This document shows, one piece after another, positions 1 to 8,610 of a stretch of 64,000 nucleotides of DNA; the first letter of the stretch is position 1, and each line of letters begins with the position of its first letter. The notes under the pieces are model-generated. The model was not told the DNA's origin. It saw only the letters and a program-made list of their open reading frames with translations, and searched no databases. A program made the position numbers and the translations under genes. The stretch spans positions 62,001 through 126,000 of the forward strand of contig NZ_WHNQ01000015.1 in NCBI RefSeq assembly GCF_009362785.1. Direction: 5' to 3'. The stretch is from Paraburkholderia atlantica. GTDB lineage: Bacteria; Pseudomonadota; Gammaproteobacteria; Burkholderiales; Burkholderiaceae.

Positions 1-762
1 CGCGATCGACAGCAGCGTGTAGCGCAGCGCGAGATTCGCGTCGGCGGAGGTCGTGAGGCCGAGCAACGACAGCCCTGACAGCACGCCGAAGATGCCCGCG
101 ATCCCATACAGCGTCGCCTTGCTGCGCACGAGCGACCAGCCGAAGCGGCGCATCGCGCGGGGATTGCCGCCGGCGCCGCGAATCCGCACGCCGGCCGAGG
201 TACGCATAAGCAGCACATGGCCGATGATCGCGATCACCACCGACCAGACGATCGGCGCCGCGATCAACGGCGTCTGGTAGTTCATCGCGGTGCCGAGCCA
301 GCCGGGGCTCGTGCCGCCAGGCGAAGGCAGCAGCACGATCGCGAGGCCGCTCCACACGAACGAAAGCCCGAGCGTCACGACGATCGACGGGATCTGCCGC
401 AGCTCGATCAGCGCGCCGACGGCCGCATACGCCAGCACGCAGCCGACGAGCGCGAGCACGCCGAGCCATGGCTCTTTCGCGAGCAGCGTCGCGCCGATGC
501 ACGCGACCAGACTCACGAACGAACCGATCGACAGGTCGAGATCGTTGACGGTGATGATCGCGAGCTGCGCGAGCGTCGCGAGCACGATCGGCACCGCGAG
601 ATTGAGCAGCAGGCTGCTGCCGAAGTAGCTCATCACCGCAGGCTGCATGATCACGATCGGCACCAGCACCGCGATCAGCGAGATCGCCGGAAGCAGTGCG
701 CGCAGGCGCGCCTGAGTGTTTTGGACAGTGAAGCGTTCGACTGTAAAGCGCGCGGGCGTCAT
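1..762 (-). CDS. Ribose-type sugar ABC transporter permease (RbsC family), partial at window edge
   Basis: Inner-membrane permease of a sugar ABC importer. The minus-strand frame is open from the ATG at 760-762 to base 1, giving the first 254 residues; the C-terminus lies outside the window. The protein is very hydrophobic, with several membrane segments, and carries the TVNDLDLSIGSF motif near residues 71-82 that is characteristic of RbsC/XylH-type permeases. The start overlaps the stop of the upstream ATPase by ATGA (759-762), so the two are translationally coupled. The substrate cannot be read from the sequence; the xylulokinase upstream makes a pentose possible. Family assignment is firm, specificity is not. 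Confidence 0.9.
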   Translation of the reverse strand, partial: MTPARFTVERFTVQNTQARLRALLPAISLIAVLVPIVIMQPAVMSYFGSSLLLNLAVPIVLATLAQLAIITVNDLDLSIGSFVSLVACIGATLLAKEPWLGVLALVGCVLAYAAVGALIELRQIPSIVVTLGLSFVWSGLAIVLLPSPGGTSPGWLGTAMNYQTPLIAAPIVWSVVIAIIGHVLLMRTSAGVRIRGAGGNPRAMRRFGWSLVRSKATLYGIAGIFGVLSGLSLLGLTTSADANLALRYTLLSIA

Positions 763-2240
763 GCGGCCTGCTCCTCGAAGCTCGCCGCAAGCAGCGCTTC
801 TTCCGTGCATTGGTCGGCAGAGAGCACACGCGTGACCGCGGCGGAGCGGAATACATACGTGCGGTCGCAATGCGACAGCTCTTCGTTTTCGGTCGTGTAC
901 CAGATGAAGGTGCGGCCCTTGTGCGCTTCATCGTGCACGAGCTGATAGATATCGCGCTTCGTGCCGACGTCGACGCCGCGCGTGGGATCGTCCATCAGGA
1001 TCAACTCCGCGTCCGACGCGAGCGCGCGCGCGAACAGCACCTTCTGCTGATTGCCGCCCGACAGCGACAGAATGCCCGCGTTCATCGGCGCGCCGCGTAT
1101 GCCGATCTTCGTGCGCCACGCTTCGACGAGCGCGCGCGCCGCGGTGCGGTCGACCAGACCGCGCCGCGCTTTAGCGCCGCCGAGAAGCCACCGCAGATCC
1201 AGATTCTGCGCAATCGACCAGACCGGAAACACGCCGTCGCGGCCGCGGTCGCCCGCGACGAACGCGGCCTTCGCGCGGGCGGCGCCGTGACGCGTCGCGG
1301 CCTCGTAGATCGCGAGCAGCGCCTCCGTCTGCCCTTGTCCCGCGAGTCCCGCAAAGCCGACGATCTCGCCGCGCGATGCCTCTATCGACGTGCGCTTATG
1401 TGCGCCGACGTTCCAGCGGAACGCGCGCTCGCCGCCGCTTGCGTTGCTCGAGCGCGCGGCCGTGGGCGTCTTGTCCGCTTCGAGCTGCTGGCCCATCGCC
1501 TGAATGATCGCCGCGCGGCTCGACGCCTCGCGCGGCAACACGCCGACGATGCCGCCGTCGCGCATCACGGCCACGCGATCCGCGACACGCTCGATCTCGC
1601 CGAGCATGTGCGTGATCAGTACACACGTGATCCCGCGTTGCGCGGCGCGTCGCACGAACGCGAGCAATTGATCGGCGGTATGCGCGTCGAGCGATGAGGT
1701 CGGCTCGTCGAGAATCACGAGCCGCACCGGTGTGTCTGTCACCGTGAAGCCGCGCGCGATCTCCACCATCTGCTGTTGCGTGAGCGTCAGGTCGGAAACC
1801 AGCTCGTTGCCGTTCAGCCCGTTGCAGGGGAAAATTTCATCGAGTTTCTCGCGCATCAGCGCGGTCGCCTCGCGGCGCCAGCCGCGCCCGCGCAATTGCG
1901 GATGCACGATCGTCATGTTCTCGGCGACCGTCAGGTTCGCGCATAGCGACAACTCCTGGAACACGCAGCGCACGCCCGCATCGCGCGCGGCGTTCGCGTC
2001 GTAATGCGGCGCGGGCTGGCCGTCGACGACGATGCGCCCCTGCGTCGGCGGATAGACGCCGGCCAGCACGGCCATCAGCGTGGATTTGCCGGCGCCGTTG
2101 TGTCCCGCGATGCCTACGCATTCTCCGCGCTGGAACGCGAAGTCGATGTCGGCGAGCGCGCGTACCCGGCCGAAGACCTTGCCGATGCCTTCGAAGCGAA
2201 TCAGCGCGCTGTGCTGCTCGCTGCTTGATGTTGCTCCCAT
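759..2240 (-). CDS. Sugar ABC transporter double ATPase (RbsA/XylG/MglA family)
   Basis: Cytoplasmic ATPase that powers a CUT2-type sugar importer. At 493 residues it has the tandem two-domain layout of RbsA. The first domain has Walker A GHNGAGKST at residues 46-54 and a Walker B ending LVILDEPTSSLD. The second has a degenerate Walker A (GLAGQGQTE) but a clean LSGGNQQK signature followed by LILMDDPTRGVD, the usual asymmetry in this family. The ATG at 2240 has only a weak Shine-Dalgarno. It follows the binding-protein gene after about 70 bp and overlaps the permease gene by 4 bp. Sugar specificity is not determinable from sequence. Confidence 0.93.
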   Translation of the reverse strand: MGATSSSEQHSALIRFEGIGKVFGRVRALADIDFAFQRGECVGIAGHNGAGKSTLMAVLAGVYPPTQGRIVVDGQPAPHYDANAARDAGVRCVFQELSLCANLTVAENMTIVHPQLRGRGWRREATALMREKLDEIFPCNGLNGNELVSDLTLTQQQMVEIARGFTVTDTPVRLVILDEPTSSLDAHTADQLLAFVRRAAQRGITCVLITHMLGEIERVADRVAVMRDGGIVGVLPREASSRAAIIQAMGQQLEADKTPTAARSSNASGGERAFRWNVGAHKRTSIEASRGEIVGFAGLAGQGQTEALLAIYEAATRHGAARAKAAFVAGDRGRDGVFPVWSIAQNLDLRWLLGGAKARRGLVDRTAARALVEAWRTKIGIRGAPMNAGILSLSGGNQQKVLFARALASDAELILMDDPTRGVDVGTKRDIYQLVHDEAHKGRTFIWYTTENEELSHCDRTYVFRSAAVTRVLSADQCTEEALLAASFEEQAA

Positions 2241-2310
2241 TCACATGCCTCCATGCGTGGCCACGCGAACTGCTTGCTCGAATTGCTTGCTGGGATGTGA
2301 CCGGACGCGC

Positions 2311-3345
2311 TTACTTCTTGTCGAGCAAGGCCACGGTCTGCGGTAACGTGTAGGTCACGTCGGCGAGCCCGCCGGGCGGCGTCGCCGCGAGCTTCGCCGG
2401 CAACTCCTGTTCGGAGATTGCGAGCAGCGGCACGTTGATCGTTACGTCCTTCGGAATGTGCTTGCCCGCGAGCACCTGCTGCGCGACCCAGAACGCGAAC
2501 GACACAGCGCCCGGCGGGTTCGACAGCGAGCGCGACTGGTAACCGGTCTTCGCTTGCTCGTTCCACCACTGGAGTTCGGGGTAGGTGCTGCCGATGATCA
2601 TCGGCGGCGTGGGTCGATTGGCCGCCTTGAACGCCTGCGCGATGCCGAACGACATCTCGCCTTCGGTCGCGACGCCATCGACTTCCGGCAGCGTCGGAAG
2701 AATGCCCGCGACGGTCTTCTGCGCGACCGATTGCGTCCAGTCGCCGTGCACCGAGCCGACGAGCTTCAGGCCCGGATGCTTCTTCAGCCCTTCGAGCACG
2801 CCTTCATGCATCAGATTGTCGACGGAAATGCCGGCCACGCCCCGCACTTCCAGGACGTTGCCTTTGCCGTTCAAGCGGGTCGCCAGGTAGTCGACGCCCT
2901 GTTCGGCCCAGCCCTTGAAATCAAAATTCACGCGATACGCGCACGGTTCGTCGACCACACCGTCGAACGATACGACGACGATGCCCGCCGCGCATGCTTT
3001 CTTGATCGTACCGTTGAGCGCGGTGGGCGACACAGCGTCGATCACGATCGCGTTGTAGCCTTGCAGGACCAGGTTTTGCACCTGCTGCGCCTGCTCGGTC
3101 ACCTGGTTTTCAGCGGTCGTGAACGCGGGCGCGGCGGCGATCTTCTTGTCGCTCACCGCCTGTTGCGCGACCGTGTTCCAGCTCTTGAGCATCGACTGGC
3201 GCCACGCGTTGCCCGCGAAGCTGTTGGATAGCGCGATTTTCTTTTGCGACGTATCGCCGGCGGCGACCTGTGCGTGCGCCGCGCTGCCGAACATGCAGGC
3301 TGCGAGCACGAGCGCGGCCCTGACATCTATTCCTCTACGGAACAC
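2311..3345 (-). CDS. Periplasmic sugar-binding protein of the ribose-type ABC system (RbsB family)
   Basis: Captures the sugar in the periplasm for the ATPase and permease downstream. The protein has 344 residues, with a Sec signal peptide whose likely cleavage follows AHA near residue 25, then a type I periplasmic binding fold (Peripla_BP_4-like: VVSFDGVVDEP, GSVHGDWTQS). The start is GTG at 3345, supported by AGGAG six bases upstream. It is the first gene of the operon. A direct repeat that looks like a GntR-family operator lies about 90 bp upstream. The ligand is unknown; pentose or a related sugar is an inference from the nearby xylulokinase. Confidence 0.9.
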   Translation of the reverse strand: MFRRGIDVRAALVLAACMFGSAAHAQVAAGDTSQKKIALSNSFAGNAWRQSMLKSWNTVAQQAVSDKKIAAAPAFTTAENQVTEQAQQVQNLVLQGYNAIVIDAVSPTALNGTIKKACAAGIVVVSFDGVVDEPCAYRVNFDFKGWAEQGVDYLATRLNGKGNVLEVRGVAGISVDNLMHEGVLEGLKKHPGLKLVGSVHGDWTQSVAQKTVAGILPTLPEVDGVATEGEMSFGIAQAFKAANRPTPPMIIGSTYPELQWWNEQAKTGYQSRSLSNPPGAVSFAFWVAQQVLAGKHIPKDVTINVPLLAISEQELPAKLAATPPGGLADVTYTLPQTVALLDKK

Positions 3346-3429
3346 TGTCGTCTCCTATGGTTTTTCTTCGAGACACGACGCGGCTTTACTGACAGTGCGC
3401 CGCTATCGGTCTTTATTGATCTCTGCCGC

Positions 3430-3460
3430 GGTCAGGCCAATTATTCTGGTCAGGCCAATT
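3430..3460. promoter_or_regulatory. Tandem direct repeat, candidate GntR-type operator for the ribose-type ABC operon
   Basis: GGTCAGGCCAATT occurs twice, at 3430-3442 and 3448-3460, 18 bp apart. Read on the minus strand, each copy is AATTGGCCTGACC, and the first one read continues into AGAA. It therefore resembles the imperfect palindrome TTGG-N5-CCA bound by many FadR/GntR-type regulators. It sits about 90 bp upstream of the GTG start of the sugar-binding protein. No GntR gene is adjacent, so the cognate regulator is unknown. Confidence 0.45.
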
Positions 3461-3469
3461 GATCGCGGA

Positions 3470-3802
3470 GCCAGTATAGCGACTGGTTTTGGCGCGTGCA
3501 ATGCGGTTGGTTACCGGTAACGAATTTAGGACCGAATCAGCGGGGAGACGACAAAGACACTATCGGGGATATGTGCTCGTCGCACGCGCGGCAGACGTCG
3601 GCGCGCGCTGCAGGGCTTGGAACGACAAGACATCGGTCCACAAGGCGGTCGCCGCTTCCACGACTTTGATCATGACGACGGCTTTCACCGGGGGTTCCAC
3701 GGTCGCAGCGCTCAGTTCGAGCAGGGCGGGGGCCATAGCGGCGGTCATGGCGGACACAACCAGGCACCGGCACAGAAGAAAGAAATGGGAAGTGTGACCG
3801 GA
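3470..3802. other. Intergenic stretch without a convincing gene
   Basis: About 330 bases between the promoter region of the ribose-type operon and the transposase remnant. A His/Gly-rich plus-strand frame (3617 onward) and an Ala-rich minus-strand frame (3560-3817) are open. Neither has a good ribosome binding site or a recognisable family, and the plus frame simply runs into the transposase remnant. I see no RNA gene or terminator here. Confidence 0.5.
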
Positions 3803-3935
3803 AATGCCTACCACCATGGCCAGCCGATCCTCTCGAGCTGCGTCGAGTCGGCTGTCAACCAGGTGGTCAGCAAGCGTTTCGTGAAGCGGCAGCGGATGGC
3901 CACGCGACCGCTTCGCGCCTGATGTCCTGCAGCCG
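3803..3935 (+). pseudogene. Degraded C-terminal remnant of a transposase
   Basis: The plus-strand frame from 3803 to 3922 reads a stretch containing HGQPI, then SCVESAVNQVVSKRFVKRQ. This resembles the conserved C-terminal block of ISKra4-like transposases (ESxVNxVxxKRxxKxQQM). The expected continuation (RWTPRGAH...LLQVR) is lost in this frame but partly visible in another, where a WPR...LQPVR pattern follows, implying a frameshift. No upstream transposase body or terminal repeats are present. It marks an old insertion between the two sugar operons. Identification rests on remembered family motifs. Confidence 0.55.
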
Positions 3936-3936
3936 G

Positions 3937-5397
3937 TCAGGTACGAAACTCGGATTTCAATGCCTGATAAAGCCGCCGATACCGTGCGAACCGGTCTCCC
4001 AGCACGCTCCGAAGCGCCGGCTCCGGTTCATATCTTTCAACGACGGCCGGCGCTTTAACCACGGCAGCAAGTGTTTCCCGTTCACATGCAAGACGAGCGA
4101 GGCGACCTGCTCCAAGTGCCGCGCCGAGTTCGCTGCCTTCATTCCGATTGAGTTCGAAGCCCAGTGCGGAAGCGCAGAGTTTCCCCCAGAATGCGCTGCG
4201 CGAGCCACCGCCCACAAACGAGGCGGCGCTGAGCGTCGTTCCCGCAGCCTGCAACGCGGCGTACCCATCCGCCATCGCGAACGCGACACCTTCCATCACG
4301 CTGTAGGCGAGATGCTGAGCACCGTGCGCTGACGTCATGCCATAGAAGATGCCCTTTGCAGCGGCATCGTTGTGCGGTGTGCGTTCTCCGTTCAAATAGG
4401 GCAGAAAAATAGGCGCTGTGGCGCTTTGTCCCGAAGGTGCGATCTCGATCAGCTCGGCAACGTTGCTTTTAAGCAAACCGGACAGCCAGTGCAGGCTCGC
4501 CGCTGCGCTGAGGATCACGCTCATCTGATGCCATTGCTGCGGCACGCAATGGCAAAACGCATGGACCGCCTGCCCGGGGTTCGGTGCATAGCCCTCGGTC
4601 GCGGCGAAAAGCACGCCTGATGTCCCCAGCGACAGAAACGCATCGCCTGGCCGGGCAACACCAATGCCAATGGCGCTCGCGGCGTTGTCACCTGCGCCGC
4701 CACAAACCGTCACGCTGCCGTCGAGGCACCACTCGCGCTGAAGTTCTCCCCGCAGTTGGGCTGCAGGCTCACTGCCTTCAACCAGCCGAGGCATGTTCTC
4801 CCTCGACATACCGATCGCGGAGAGCATGCGGTCCGACCAGTCCCGCTTTGCGACGTCGAGCCAGAGTGTTCCCGAGGCGTCGGACATGTCGGAGGTAAAC
4901 TCGCCAGTCAGGCGCCATGCAATGTAGTCTTTGGGAAGCAGCACCTTGTGCACGGCACGAAAGACAGCAGGCTCGTACTTCGAGAGCCAAAGCAGCTTGG
5001 GCGCCGTGAAGCCCGGCATGGCCTGATTCCCGGTGATACTGCGGGAATCGGGCACGAGCGCCTCGAGTTCCACGCACTCCGCATATGCGCGTGTGTCATT
5101 CCAGAGGATCGCCGGACGCAGAACGTTTCCACTGCGATCGAGTAGCGTTGCACCGTGCATCTGGCCGGAGAGGCCAATACCGCGCAGCGCCCCGAACACG
5201 CGAGGGTGTTCGGTGCGGATTGCCGCTATGGCGTCGAGCGTTGCGTTCCACCAGTCCTGAGGGCTTTGCTCCGACCACAGGGGGTGAGGATTGTCGACGC
5301 GCAGTCCAGCCCGGCTGCTGGCTATGACGTTCGATTCGGCATCGGTGAGCACTACCTTCACCTCGGACGTACCGAGGTCGATTCCCAGATAACTCAA
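3937..5397 (-). CDS. xylB: Xylulokinase
   Basis: FGGY-family kinase that phosphorylates D-xylulose to D-xylulose 5-phosphate, feeding the pentose phosphate pathway. At 486 residues it has the family length. It carries the N-terminal phosphate-binding motif GIDLGTSEVK, SGQMHG near residue 78, the ILWNDTRA segment, GGAGDNAASAIG and the C-terminal GGGSRSAFW. The most upstream start is TTG at 5397, with GGGA about 8 bases before it. It is the last gene of the sugar-alcohol operon, 47 bp after the AraC gene. With the dehydrogenase at 7566 it completes polyol to ketopentose to ketopentose phosphate. A related pentulose substrate (ribulose) cannot be excluded. Confidence 0.92.
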   Translation of the reverse strand: MSYLGIDLGTSEVKVVLTDAESNVIASSRAGLRVDNPHPLWSEQSPQDWWNATLDAIAAIRTEHPRVFGALRGIGLSGQMHGATLLDRSGNVLRPAILWNDTRAYAECVELEALVPDSRSITGNQAMPGFTAPKLLWLSKYEPAVFRAVHKVLLPKDYIAWRLTGEFTSDMSDASGTLWLDVAKRDWSDRMLSAIGMSRENMPRLVEGSEPAAQLRGELQREWCLDGSVTVCGGAGDNAASAIGIGVARPGDAFLSLGTSGVLFAATEGYAPNPGQAVHAFCHCVPQQWHQMSVILSAAASLHWLSGLLKSNVAELIEIAPSGQSATAPIFLPYLNGERTPHNDAAAKGIFYGMTSAHGAQHLAYSVMEGVAFAMADGYAALQAAGTTLSAASFVGGGSRSAFWGKLCASALGFELNRNEGSELGAALGAGRLARLACERETLAAVVKAPAVVERYEPEPALRSVLGDRFARYRRLYQALKSEFRT

Positions 5398-5444
5398 GGT
5401 GTATTCCCAACGGTGAGTAGGCGGCCACGCCGCCTGGCATGGTC

Positions 5445-6338
5445 TCAGGCCGCAGCCTTGTGTTCGCGTGACGGAGCGTCGTTGAGTCGGTGCAACGCGC
5501 GAAACCGCGAAGGCGGAATCCCTTTTTGCGTGAGAAACTGCCGGTTGAAGTTTGATACGTTATTGAACCCAACGCGGTAGCAGATATCGGTCACACCGAG
5601 ATCCGAACACATGAGCAGCTCACAGGCTTCATTCAAGCGCAGCCGATTCTGATACTGGATGAACGTGCAGCCGGTGTGACGTTTGAAGAAACGCGTAAAA
5701 CTGCTGACGCTCATGCCCGCCATTTCTGCGACGTCGACTTCGCGCAGGTTTCCGGCGAGATTCTGCTGGATATAAGACAGCACCTGGTTGATGGTCGACG
5801 ACATATAGCGCTGCGCACTGACGTTGTACGCCGGTCCGGCGAGCAGTTTCCTGCTGCTGCAGGCGATTAACTGATCGAAGATCGACATCAGCAGCATGAC
5901 GCGGCGCGCACCGTGCGCACCGGAGAGTTCCTGCATGACAGGGGCGATGGCGAGGCCGAGTGCGTCCGGAAACTGCATGCCTTGCGACGCCTGGTCAATC
6001 AGCGCCATCACAGGACTGAGTTCGGCAAACGCCGCGACCATCCTGTCGACGGCATCGCGTGAGAACTGCAGCACGAGGTCGCGAGACGGCACGCTGGCAC
6101 CGCCGTCGCTGTCCGTCACCCAGTTATGCGGCAGATTCGGGCCAGTCAACACGATATTGCCGGGTTGGAAGTCCCCTATGTGGTCCCCCACAAAGAACTT
6201 CCCCGAGGAGGCACGGATTACGTGCACTTCGTATTCCGGGTGGAAGTGCCATTTCGCGACCGTATGCGGATAGTCGTGCACCCAAGCCCGAAAGGACTCG
6301 TCCTGACGGGTATGGACCAACTCGAGATCCGGATTCAT
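5445..6338 (-). CDS. AraC-family transcriptional regulator of the sugar-alcohol operon
   Basis: Likely effector-responsive activator of the surrounding uptake and oxidation operon. The N-terminal cupin-like domain includes WHFHPEYEVH and a PNLPHNW segment. The C-terminal double helix-turn-helix includes VAEMAGMSVSSFTRFFKRHT and the second-helix block ending VGFNNVSNFNRQF. I chose the ATG at 6338 (297 residues) because GGAG lies about 9 bases upstream; an in-frame GTG at 6365 would add nine residues. It lies within the operon, 54 bp after the ATPase gene and before xylulokinase, so it may autoregulate. Family is certain, effector is not. Confidence 0.9.
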   Translation of the reverse strand: MNPDLELVHTRQDESFRAWVHDYPHTVAKWHFHPEYEVHVIRASSGKFFVGDHIGDFQPGNIVLTGPNLPHNWVTDSDGGASVPSRDLVLQFSRDAVDRMVAAFAELSPVMALIDQASQGMQFPDALGLAIAPVMQELSGAHGARRVMLLMSIFDQLIACSSRKLLAGPAYNVSAQRYMSSTINQVLSYIQQNLAGNLREVDVAEMAGMSVSSFTRFFKRHTGCTFIQYQNRLRLNEACELLMCSDLGVTDICYRVGFNNVSNFNRQFLTQKGIPPSRFRALHRLNDAPSREHKAAA

Positions 6339-6392
6339 TGTTCTCGTCTCCACAGCAACTTTCACTTCGCGTGACAGGCGCGCGCTTGCACG

Positions 6393-7562
6393 CTAATGTA
6401 CTCCGAGGCCGGACGCCGCGTGCAGGCGCGGGGCGGGTATGGGCGCCGCCGCCTCATCTGCCGCCTCGAGCGAAACATTTTCTCCGGTCGCGACGTCGAA
6501 CACATGCAGATCGCGTTCGCTGAACGCGAGCTTGACGTGATCTCCCGTATGAGGCGCGGCACTCGCCGGAACCAGTGCGGTTACACGTTCACCCGAGCAG
6601 TCAACGGTAATGAGCGCTTCCGCGCCCAATACTTCAACCAGCTCCGCCGCACCGTTGAGCACGAGATCTCCGTCCGTTGTCCCGGATTCTGGAATCCGCA
6701 CGAAATTAGGCCGGACTGCCAGTTTGATCGTCTGCCCGTCCTGCAAGCGCCGAAAGCGGTTCGCGCGTAGCTGCCAGTGACCGGCGGCCGACGAGACAGT
6801 CACTCGCTCGCCTGTGCATTGCACCGAGCCATCGAGAAAGTTCATCGCGGGCGTGCCGATAAAGCCCGCGCCAAAAATCGTGCGTGGATACCGATAAAGC
6901 TCGGTCGGCGTGCCTTCCTGCTCGATGTGACCGCCTCGCATCAGAATGACGCGGTCGGCTAGCGTCATCGCCTCGAGTTGGTCGTGCGTCACGTAGACGG
7001 TGGTCGTTTTAAGGCGCTGATGCAAGCGCTTGATGTCAGTGCGCAACTGGGCCCGCAGCTTGGCGTCGAGGTTCGACAACGGCTCGTCGAACAGGAAGAC
7101 AGAGGGCGTCTTGATCATCGCGCGGGCGATGGCGGCGCGCTGCTGCTGGCCACCCGACATGGCGCGCGGCTTGCGTTCGAGCAGGGCGTCAAGATTGAGC
7201 ATGGCGGCCACTTCGCGCACGCGGCGGTCGATCTCCGCCTTGGGCGTTTTGAGGCGCCGCAGGCCGAAGGCAATGTTCTCGTACACGCTCATGTGCGGAT
7301 AAAGAGCATAGTTCTGAAACACCATTGCAACATTGCGCTCGCGTGCAGGCACATCATTCACTACCCGGCCGCCAATCGACAGGCTGCCTCCGGAGATTTC
7401 CTCCAGCCCCGCGATCATGCGCAGCATCGTCGATTTGCCGCATCCCGACGGCCCCAGCAGCACGACGAACTCGCCTTCGTCGATGTGCAGGTCGAGAGGA
7501 TGCAACACCGGCTGCCCGCCGTCGTACTGCTTCGTCAGCCCTTCGCAGACAATATTCGCCAT
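6393..7562 (-). CDS. CUT1-type ABC transporter ATPase (UgpC/MalK/SmoK family)
   Basis: Cytoplasmic ATPase energising the polyol/sugar importer whose permeases and binding protein lie upstream. In 389 residues it has Walker A GPSGCGKST at 37-45, the signature MSGGQQQRAAIARA, Walker B VFLFDEPLSNLDAK, the H-loop VTHDQLEAMTLADR, and a C-terminal TOBE/regulatory extension. This is the usual arrangement for MalK-type proteins. It starts at ATG 7562, 3 bp after the dehydrogenase stop, consistent with co-translation. The interposed dehydrogenase matches the layout of mannitol/sorbitol (smo-like) operons. Substrate is inferred to be a pentitol or hexitol. Confidence 0.93.
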   Translation of the reverse strand: MANIVCEGLTKQYDGGQPVLHPLDLHIDEGEFVVLLGPSGCGKSTMLRMIAGLEEISGGSLSIGGRVVNDVPARERNVAMVFQNYALYPHMSVYENIAFGLRRLKTPKAEIDRRVREVAAMLNLDALLERKPRAMSGGQQQRAAIARAMIKTPSVFLFDEPLSNLDAKLRAQLRTDIKRLHQRLKTTTVYVTHDQLEAMTLADRVILMRGGHIEQEGTPTELYRYPRTIFGAGFIGTPAMNFLDGSVQCTGERVTVSSAAGHWQLRANRFRRLQDGQTIKLAVRPNFVRIPESGTTDGDLVLNGAAELVEVLGAEALITVDCSGERVTALVPASAAPHTGDHVKLAFSERDLHVFDVATGENVSLEAADEAAAPIPAPRLHAASGLGVH

Positions 7563-7565
7563 GAT

Positions 7566-8600
7566 TCAGTCCATTTCGATCTGGATCTTCACGTCCTCGG
7601 GCCGACCGGCTGCGGCTTCCTCGAACGCCTTGATGCCTTCAGAAAAGGCGAATTTGCGGGAGATGAATGGATCGACGTCGATCATTCCCGAACTGATCAG
7701 GGCCAGCGCCCGCGGAAAAATATTCGCGTAGCGGAAGACGGATTCGAGCCGGATTTCCTTCGCTTGCATGGCTACCACGTCCAGCGCGACCGGCCCTGGC
7801 GGCATGCCCACCAGCACCGCGCAACCGCCTGGACACACCAGGTCCAGCAGTGTTTCGAAGACCTTCGCGTTGCCTGACGCTTCGAACACGACATCGGCGC
7901 CCCAGTCTTCGGTTACCCGGCGCACCACGTCGACGAGCGATTGCTCGGCGGCATTCACGGTGGTCACCGCAGGATTGCCCGCGAAATGGCGCAATTTCTC
8001 TTTCACGACGTCGGCCAGGATCACGCGCGACGCACCGCCCGCGAGCGTCGCCAGTGCCGTCATTGCGCCGATGGTGCCCGCACCGATCACGACCGCCACG
8101 TCACCGGGCTTCATGGCGGCCTTCGTGGCCGCTTGCAGTCCGATCGACAGCGGCTCGACGATCGCTCCTTGCGCGAACGAAACATTGTCGGGCAGACGGT
8201 AGGTGAACGCGGCTGGGTGAACCACGTAGGGTGTCAGACAGCCATGCACCGGCGGAGTGGCCCAGAATCGCACAGCAGGGTCCAGGTTATAGAGTCCGCG
8301 CATGGTCGCACGCGAGTCGAACTGCGGCACGCCGGGCTCCATGCAAACCCGGTCGCCTACCTTCAGGTGGCCCACCTCGCTGCCCACCTCGACGATCGTG
8401 CCCGATGCTTCATGACCGAGCACCATAGGTTGCTCGACCTTGAACGGCCCAATGCGTCCGTGCGTGAAGTAGTGCACGTCACTGCCGCACACGCCAACGG
8501 TATGAATGCGGACCTTGACGTCGCGCGGCCCGACGGCGAGCGGTAAATCGATGTCCCGCAGGCTCAGGCGTCGAGCTTCTTCCAGTACAAGTGCCTTCAC
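7566..8600 (-). CDS. Zinc-type NAD-dependent polyol dehydrogenase (xylitol/sorbitol dehydrogenase-like)
   Basis: Medium-chain dehydrogenase predicted to oxidise a polyol such as xylitol, arabitol or sorbitol to its ketose. In 344 residues it shows catalytic-zinc ligands C38, H63 and E64 ([17 protein letters not shown]). The nucleotide motif [10 protein letters not shown] is followed by ILADV, whose Asp favours NAD. The region after EPGVP that normally holds four structural-zinc cysteines reads [10 protein letters not shown] and lacks them. The start is GTG at 8600 with GAGGAG upstream. Placement between permease and ATPase genes, with xylulokinase in the same operon, supports a ketopentose product. 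Confidence 0.88.
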   Translation of the reverse strand: MKALVLEEARRLSLRDIDLPLAVGPRDVKVRIHTVGVCGSDVHYFTHGRIGPFKVEQPMVLGHEASGTIVEVGSEVGHLKVGDRVCMEPGVPQFDSRATMRGLYNLDPAVRFWATPPVHGCLTPYVVHPAAFTYRLPDNVSFAQGAIVEPLSIGLQAATKAAMKPGDVAVVIGAGTIGAMTALATLAGGASRVILADVVKEKLRHFAGNPAVTTVNAAEQSLVDVVRRVTEDWGADVVFEASGNAKVFETLLDLVCPGGCAVLVGMPPGPVALDVVAMQAKEIRLESVFRYANIFPRALALISSGMIDVDPFISRKFAFSEGIKAFEEAAAGRPEDVKIQIEMD

Positions 8601-8610
8601 AACATTCTCC

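Noticed and set aside
217-945. Plus-strand frame opposite the sugar permease and ATPase
   Set aside because: Composition is Arg/Asp/His-rich and characteristic of antisense reading of high-GC genes; the minus strand encodes conserved ABC components.
3617-3802. His/Gly-rich small protein upstream of the transposase relic
   Set aside because: It is merely the same frame as the relic extended upstream, without a ribosome binding site or signal peptide.
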